NCBI GenBank assembly: GCA_003165095.1 | Contig: PLSH01000332.1 | Location: 31,145 to 52,183 of the forward strand | Reading direction: 5' to 3' | From: Acidobacteriaceae bacterium | Lineage (GTDB): Bacteria; Acidobacteriota; Terriglobia; Terriglobales; Acidobacteriaceae | DNA: 21,039 nucleotides | Part shown: piece by piece, positions 18,501 through 21,039 of the stretch | How positions within the stretch are numbered: position 1 is the first letter of the stretch | Layout: each line of letters begins with the position of its first letter | The notes under the pieces: generated by a model | Databases searched by the model: none | Told to the model about the DNA's origin: nothing | Seen by the model: the letters and a program-made list of their open reading frames with translations, nothing else | Made by a program: the position numbers and the translations under genes

Positions 18501-19642
18501 CGGTAAACTTCTGGGAATATAATTGGCCGGTGACGGTGAACACTGCGTTGGGCATTCCCACGGGCACGCTGACCTTCAACGACAACTCCTCAACCTGCCC
18601 GACAGGAACCTCTGCCGCGGGTGTAGGCATCACAACATGCGAGCTGACCGGACTTTCCGGCATCGCCTGCCCTGCAAGCGCCGGCGCGGCGGTACTTCAG
18701 ATAAACAACTCCGGCGCCAAACCAAGCGGCGCAGGGGCCTCCTTCAATACCTCCTGCCTGCCGATGCTCCTGAATGCCACCTTCACTCCAGTCGTCTCCA
18801 CACACGCAATTACCCCGGTGTATAGCGGAGATGTAAACTTCCTTGGCGTCACTTGGACACCGGAAACGTTCCAGGTCCTCCGCAGCCCCATGCTGCAGAT
18901 CACCACCTCGGCTGCATCGTCGTCAACCGTTGCTCCGACGTTGAGCGTGGCGGCCGGCTCTACCGCGAGCATCAACCTCATCCTCACTTCTCTATTGGGT
19001 TATGGGTACGCCGGAGAAGGCGGGCAATTGAACAACTACGACCTTCCAGTGTCCCTGGCATGCACCGCCCTGCCGCCTCACGCCACCTGCTCGTTCACCT
19101 ATCCGAACCCGGATCCGAACACCTCGACTGCGGTAGATATCCCGTGCGCAGCGGCACAGGGTACGGTAAACCAAACTGGCGCAGACGATTGCTCGCAGGG
19201 ACTGGCAACCATGACTATTCACACCAATATAGCCGTGGGCACCACCAGCCAGATCGCCACAACGGCGTCGGTCACGTTCGCAGCCATATTTGGCTTCGGG
19301 ATGATCGGCCTCTTCTTCCGGCGTAAGGCTTTTGATAAGAGCCGGATGCTGCTGATGGTTTGCCTGATGGTCGTGGGCGGCGCCCTGGCTGGTAGCTTGA
19401 CAGCTTGCTCTACCACCAACCTCAGCGCCAACCCTGTGCTCAGTACGCCGTCGGGAACGTACGCGGTCACCGTCACGGCACAACAAGTGGGCACCGTGTG
19501 CGTTCCCTCGACCGGCCAGAGCAATAACTGCAATGTGGGAGTGGCAGAGTCGAGCTGGGCCGCGCCGTATAACGGACAAGCAGTCGAAGGCAGCCAGAAC
19601 CAGGTTTCCTTGCCGTTCTACGTTAACGTGACGGTGCAGTAA
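15530..19642 (+). CDS. Secreted double NHL-propeller / ASH / Ig-like protein with bipartite C-terminal anchor (1370 aa)
   Basis: Paralog of the preceding gene, function unknown. GGGAGGA (15518-15524) lies 5 nt before the ATG, and both paralogs begin ATGGCC with a short n-region followed by MF/MR, which supports both starts. A signal peptide covers about residues 1-32. Order: blade repeats (about 50-365); ASH/choice-of-anchor-D-like module (about 355-482); six NHL repeats (about 495-735, e.g. PSQIAIDAAGNIYVADS); second ASH-like module (about 740-843, LNFGSVALG ... GTCQVDITLSP); Ig-like domains (about 846-950 and 1000-1125); Cys-containing beta module. The C terminus repeats the paralog's design: hydrophobic helix (1249-1263), RRK (1264-1266), second helix (1273-1292), LTAC with Cys 1293, and a 77-residue tail with TPSGTY ending VNVTVQ. 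It is the last gene before a strong terminator. Confidence 0.82.
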   Translation: MATKSFTAMRRFAGILFTLIFACACLSVGAAGQSPLVVASAATGMTHPTGWGTIYQTALDTKGDWLVNDYSNGALYEFPANGGPVITLVVPGGLGGGNNPGVAVDAFNNLYLEGNWSNCLVIYKYDTATNTWPGLAALTPTSGTSGCSPAIAQYSALNNSTQPYWNWGFQPWGLAVDQFNNLVIANQTDSNFMFYLPVIGPGTATPSEGEYDVLLGTMEARATSEAVDPEENVYLVEEQDQKLTATPNTCPSGTCINGVLEIPQTLSLLPNNPTTSANFNSVPANEKSLANVAPAALANTSGVWADAAGNLYVSDKIAGIYLIPNPSGTPDTAGTIELTPLTGQGSVVVNANHAMFVPTTVAQSNGEADVATVNFEYGEFGGLAVGTASATPLPISFVFNGAVTPGNAVIVEAGAKTPDFAITGGSCVAGTAVVAGSSCTEQVAMTPTAVGSVSAKLLLLNPTSNVISSITLHGTGLGSNVISLPGIESTIGSTLSQPSQIAIDAAGNIYVADSGLKQVLMYAAGSSSTSTPVSLGTNLADPTGVAVDGGGDVFIADSGNIYEIPFGPSGLVATGQITVTSGLGANLNIAADSLGNVYVADPANARVVKIGNPGNGTTPTVGQWETFFTSGFTSPSAVAVDSNNNLYVIDGTKLIEYSGGAWTTPITNLTGATGLAVDPSGAVYITSKTTTERIPLISGVLDQTKEVSIASDVADNSAVAIDRMGNVYLAPAAGSGLTLVSTNGTLNFGSVALGAIPSLDATVINTGNSTLSVTGYTSSNSMDYTGADGTCIGDSPLAAGGTCQVDITLSPGPGEQGTLTSVIGITSNAVNSSVIDVTGVSAPLADSVTTATVSSSAEVVNTPITVTVKASSGTATPTGIVTVTFTTWIVKLLPYPPPPGVTPVPTPVAQSTTATGTLSNGTVTISLAPVMAGPSTFTVAYGGDRVFGRSTVSVTATVAKSAIVGFSGDPNPPPYLPYVLETDGSTPYDGSVNFWEYNWPVTVNTALGIPTGTLTFNDNSSTCPTGTSAAGVGITTCELTGLSGIACPASAGAAVLQINNSGAKPSGAGASFNTSCLPMLLNATFTPVVSTHAITPVYSGDVNFLGVTWTPETFQVLRSPMLQITTSAASSSTVAPTLSVAAGSTASINLILTSLLGYGYAGEGGQLNNYDLPVSLACTALPPHATCSFTYPNPDPNTSTAVDIPCAAAQGTVNQTGADDCSQGLATMTIHTNIAVGTTSQIATTASVTFAAIFGFGMIGLFFRRKAFDKSRMLLMVCLMVVGGALAGSLTACSTTNLSANPVLSTPSGTYAVTVTAQQVGTVCVPSTGQSNNCNVGVAESSWAAPYNGQAVEGSQNQVSLPFYVNVTVQ

Positions 19643-19676
19643 GGGCAAAACCAAAGCACCGAACTAACCTGTCAGG

Positions 19677-19706
19677 AACATCACGCCGCGCAAGCGGCGT
19701 GATGTT
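19677..19706 (+). terminator. Strong intrinsic terminator after the propeller genes
   Basis: A 13-bp perfect stem (19677-19689 with 19694-19706) is closed by a GCAA tetraloop of the GNRA type and runs into six T (19705-19710). It starts 35 nt after the stop codon of the second propeller gene and closes the receptor/propeller unit. Confidence 0.92.
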
Positions 19707-19793
19707 TTTTGGCTTGGTTTATATATTGCGGAAACTGAGATCTGAAGTTTCGGAAGTGATTGAAGGGTCGCCGGTCTGCGCATTTCGCTGTTA

Positions 19794-19822
19794 GAGCATT
19801 TTCGATTTAAGTGTTTACATAT
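19794..19822. repeat. Left terminal inverted repeat of the IS630 element
   Basis: Begins GAGCATTTTCG directly after the TA dinucleotide. The transposase stop codon (complement of 19807-19809) lies inside it, a compact arrangement usual for short insertion sequences. Confidence 0.85.
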
Positions 19823-20706
19823 CCACAAGAGGCGACGAAGTTCCAGCAGTCCTTTTGCGTAAGGGCATTGAGAAGTTCGCCGATCTCCTTCCAGAGGGCA
19901 TCGATGGATCGTTTGGCCGCTTTGCGGAGGAGCGCTTTCAGTTTGGAAAGGAACTTCTCGATCGGGTCGAAGTCGGGAGAATAGGGGGGCAGATAGAGCG
20001 GGTGGCGCCTGTGGCCCGGATCGCTTCCTCAACGCCTGACACCTTGCGGCTGCTTAGATTGTCGACGACAACGATGTCTCCTGGCTGCAACGTTGGACAC
20101 AGCAATTCGCGAATAAGGGCGAGAAACATCTCCCCGTCGATGGGACTGTCGGAGACCATCGGCGCGGTCAATCTTCTGCGGCGCAGAGCAGCCACAAAGG
20201 TAGTCCTCTTCCAGTGCCCGTGCGGCGCTGATCCGATACAGCGTTTGCCCCTGGGGGCACGCCCACAACGCCGCGTCATGCCAGTCGATGTCCACGATTC
20301 GTCAATGAATACCAGCTTCTTTACATCCATCCGGGGCAGCGACTCAACCCATGCTCGTCGCGCCTGCTGCACGCCCTCGCGCTCTTGCTCGCTGGCGAGC
20401 AGGGTTTTTCTTGAAAGTGAGATTCCATTTGTTCAACTGATGCCAAAGTGCACCGGGCTTGATCAAAACACCCTGTTTGGCCAGCCGTTCGGACAACTCG
20501 GACAAGGCAAGATCCGGCTCTGCTTCGATCCAGGCACGCAGCACCGACTCCATCTCAGCCACCCGTGAATGGTGTTGGCCGCCGATCTGAAAACTTGTGC
20601 ACCTGCCCGACTTCTGCTCGCGTTCACGAACCTGATAAACCCAGACTCGGCTCACTTCCAGACGCCGCGCAATCGAGCTCGGCCTCTCCCCGCGATCCAG
20701 CGTCCA
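19807..20706 (-). pseudogene. IS630-family DDE transposase, frameshifted and N-terminally truncated
   Basis: The protein is spread over two frames. The N-terminal helix-turn-helix part (DRGERPSSIARRLEVSRVWV to NKWNLTFKK) is in one frame. An extra A in the A5 run (complement of 20405-20409) shifts it; the middle (LVFIDESW ... VVVDNLSSRK) lies in the +1 frame. A missing base next to the C6 run (complement of 19984-19989) restores the first frame for the end (LPPYSPDFDPIEKFLSKLK ... GYVNT). The three catalytic acids are all encoded: D of FIDES, D of VVDN and E of PIEK, the last two 34 residues apart, as usual for IS630. A TAG at 20707-20709 cuts the N terminus by perhaps 15 residues. It is very probably inactive. 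Confidence 0.85.
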
Positions 20707-20709
20707 CTA

Positions 20710-20738
20710 ACATGTAAATACTTAAATTAGAAATGCCC
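20710..20738. repeat. Right terminal inverted repeat of the IS630 element
   Basis: On the minus strand it reads GGGCATTTCTA, pairing with the left end at 23 of 29 positions; followed on the plus strand by the TA duplication at 20739-20740. Confidence 0.85.
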
Positions 20739-20740
20739 TA

Positions 20741-20844
20741 GTGGCTCAACTGCGCCCGCATCCCGCCAATCAAGCGGGTGAGACCCTGTAAGCCTCACAC
20801 TGGGTCTTTTCTGTTTCGGCGAATGTTCGGCCCGCCATTCAGCT
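20741..20844. other. Short spacer with small hairpins
   Basis: Between the IS right end and the next transposase remnant. It holds CCCGC-caatcaa-GCGGG (20762-20778) and AGACCC ... GGGTCT (20781-20786 with 20802-20807, 15-nt loop) followed by four T. The second could be a weak terminator on the plus strand; no gene was seen. Confidence 0.3.
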
Positions 20845-21039
20845 TCAACGCCGCAGGCTCCGCTCCGGCTTCGCAAAAACGCCAGCCATAGAGTCTTCCG
20901 GCCGCGACCGAACTCGGTAGCGTCCTTTGTGTGTCGAAGAGTCATCGAGCAGAACGATGACATGACCGCGCAGGTGGTGCAGCAATTCACGCAAAAACAC
21001 ACAGACCTCGTCCTGCCCGATGTTGTCGTAGAAAAGCAG
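20845..21039 (-). pseudogene. IS630-like transposase remnant, partial at window edge
   Basis: Reading leftwards from the edge, the frame gives FYDNIGQDEVCVFLRELL then VIVLLDDSSTHKG, matching the second-aspartate motif region of IS630-type DDE transposases. After that motif the frame loses similarity and stops at 20845-20847; the expected PYAPELNP-E segment with the third acid is not found intact in any frame, so the gene is probably broken. It is a different copy from the neighbouring element, whose equivalent motif reads VVVDNLSSRK. Its 5' part lies outside the window. Confidence 0.55.

Larger units (their letters stand above)
19794..20738 (-). mobile_element. IS630-family insertion sequence, 945 bp, degenerate
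   Basis: Bounded by TA on both sides (19792-19793 and 20739-20740), the target duplication expected for the IS630/Tc1/mariner group. The ends are 29-bp imperfect inverted repeats (19794-19822 and 20710-20738) matching at 23 positions; all six differences are transitions. The core shared by both ends includes GCATTT, ATTTAAGT and TTTACAT. The element encodes a broken DDE transposase and sits just beyond the operon terminator, so it does not interrupt a gene I can recognise. Confidence 0.88.

Noticed and set aside
19984..20409. Programmed ribosomal frameshifting in the transposase
   Set aside because: It would need a +1 and then a -1 event, with an in-frame stop also near the N terminus; decay or sequence error is simpler.
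1..21039. CRISPR array, tRNA or rRNA genes
   Set aside because: No regularly spaced short repeats and no recognisable tRNA or rRNA sequence were seen on either strand.

Overview
The window looks like a chromosomal stretch of an Acidobacteriota genome, probably class Terriglobia. The evidence is high GC, a very large Oar-type TonB-dependent receptor with an N-terminal carboxypeptidase-regulatory-like domain, and very long secreted proteins built from NHL propellers, ASH-type and Ig-like domains that end in a 'TP(A/S)GTY' tail. The assignment is inferred from protein style only; no rRNA or other phylogenetic marker is present.

Layout. Positions 82-2015 (+) carry three small housekeeping-type genes: a secreted thioredoxin-fold protein, an adenosine deaminase family enzyme and a short single-span membrane protein. 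Positions 2145-3068 (+) hold a MarR regulator and a DUF1398 protein in a two-gene unit; its promoter overlaps palindromes and appears to give a leaderless marR transcript. Positions 3168-6437 (-) encode a lipoprotein with three tandem Ig-like repeats and a C-terminal GH44 catalytic domain, a likely surface beta-glucanase or xyloglucanase. An 808-bp divergent intergenic region follows (6438-7245), with a 16-bp near-palindrome, an 11-bp perfect hairpin and a candidate promoter. Positions 7246-19642 (+) hold a TonB-dependent receptor followed by two paralogous secreted double-propeller proteins of about 1340-1370 residues, closed by a strong intrinsic terminator at 19677-19706. Positions 19792-20740 are a 945-bp IS630-family element with TA target duplication, 29-bp inverted repeats and a broken transposase. 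A second IS630-like transposase remnant runs off the right edge.

How the parts may work together: the GH44 lipoprotein and the receptor/propeller genes are transcribed divergently from one intergenic region. This would suit a surface glycan-degradation and uptake locus, but the shared function is inference.

The most unusual observation is that both giant propeller proteins end in the same bipartite segment: a Gly-rich transmembrane helix, a basic cluster, a second hydrophobic helix ending in a lipobox-like (I/L)TAC, then a beta-rich tail. It resembles a lipoprotein signal placed near the C terminus and may be an undescribed surface-anchoring or processing signal.
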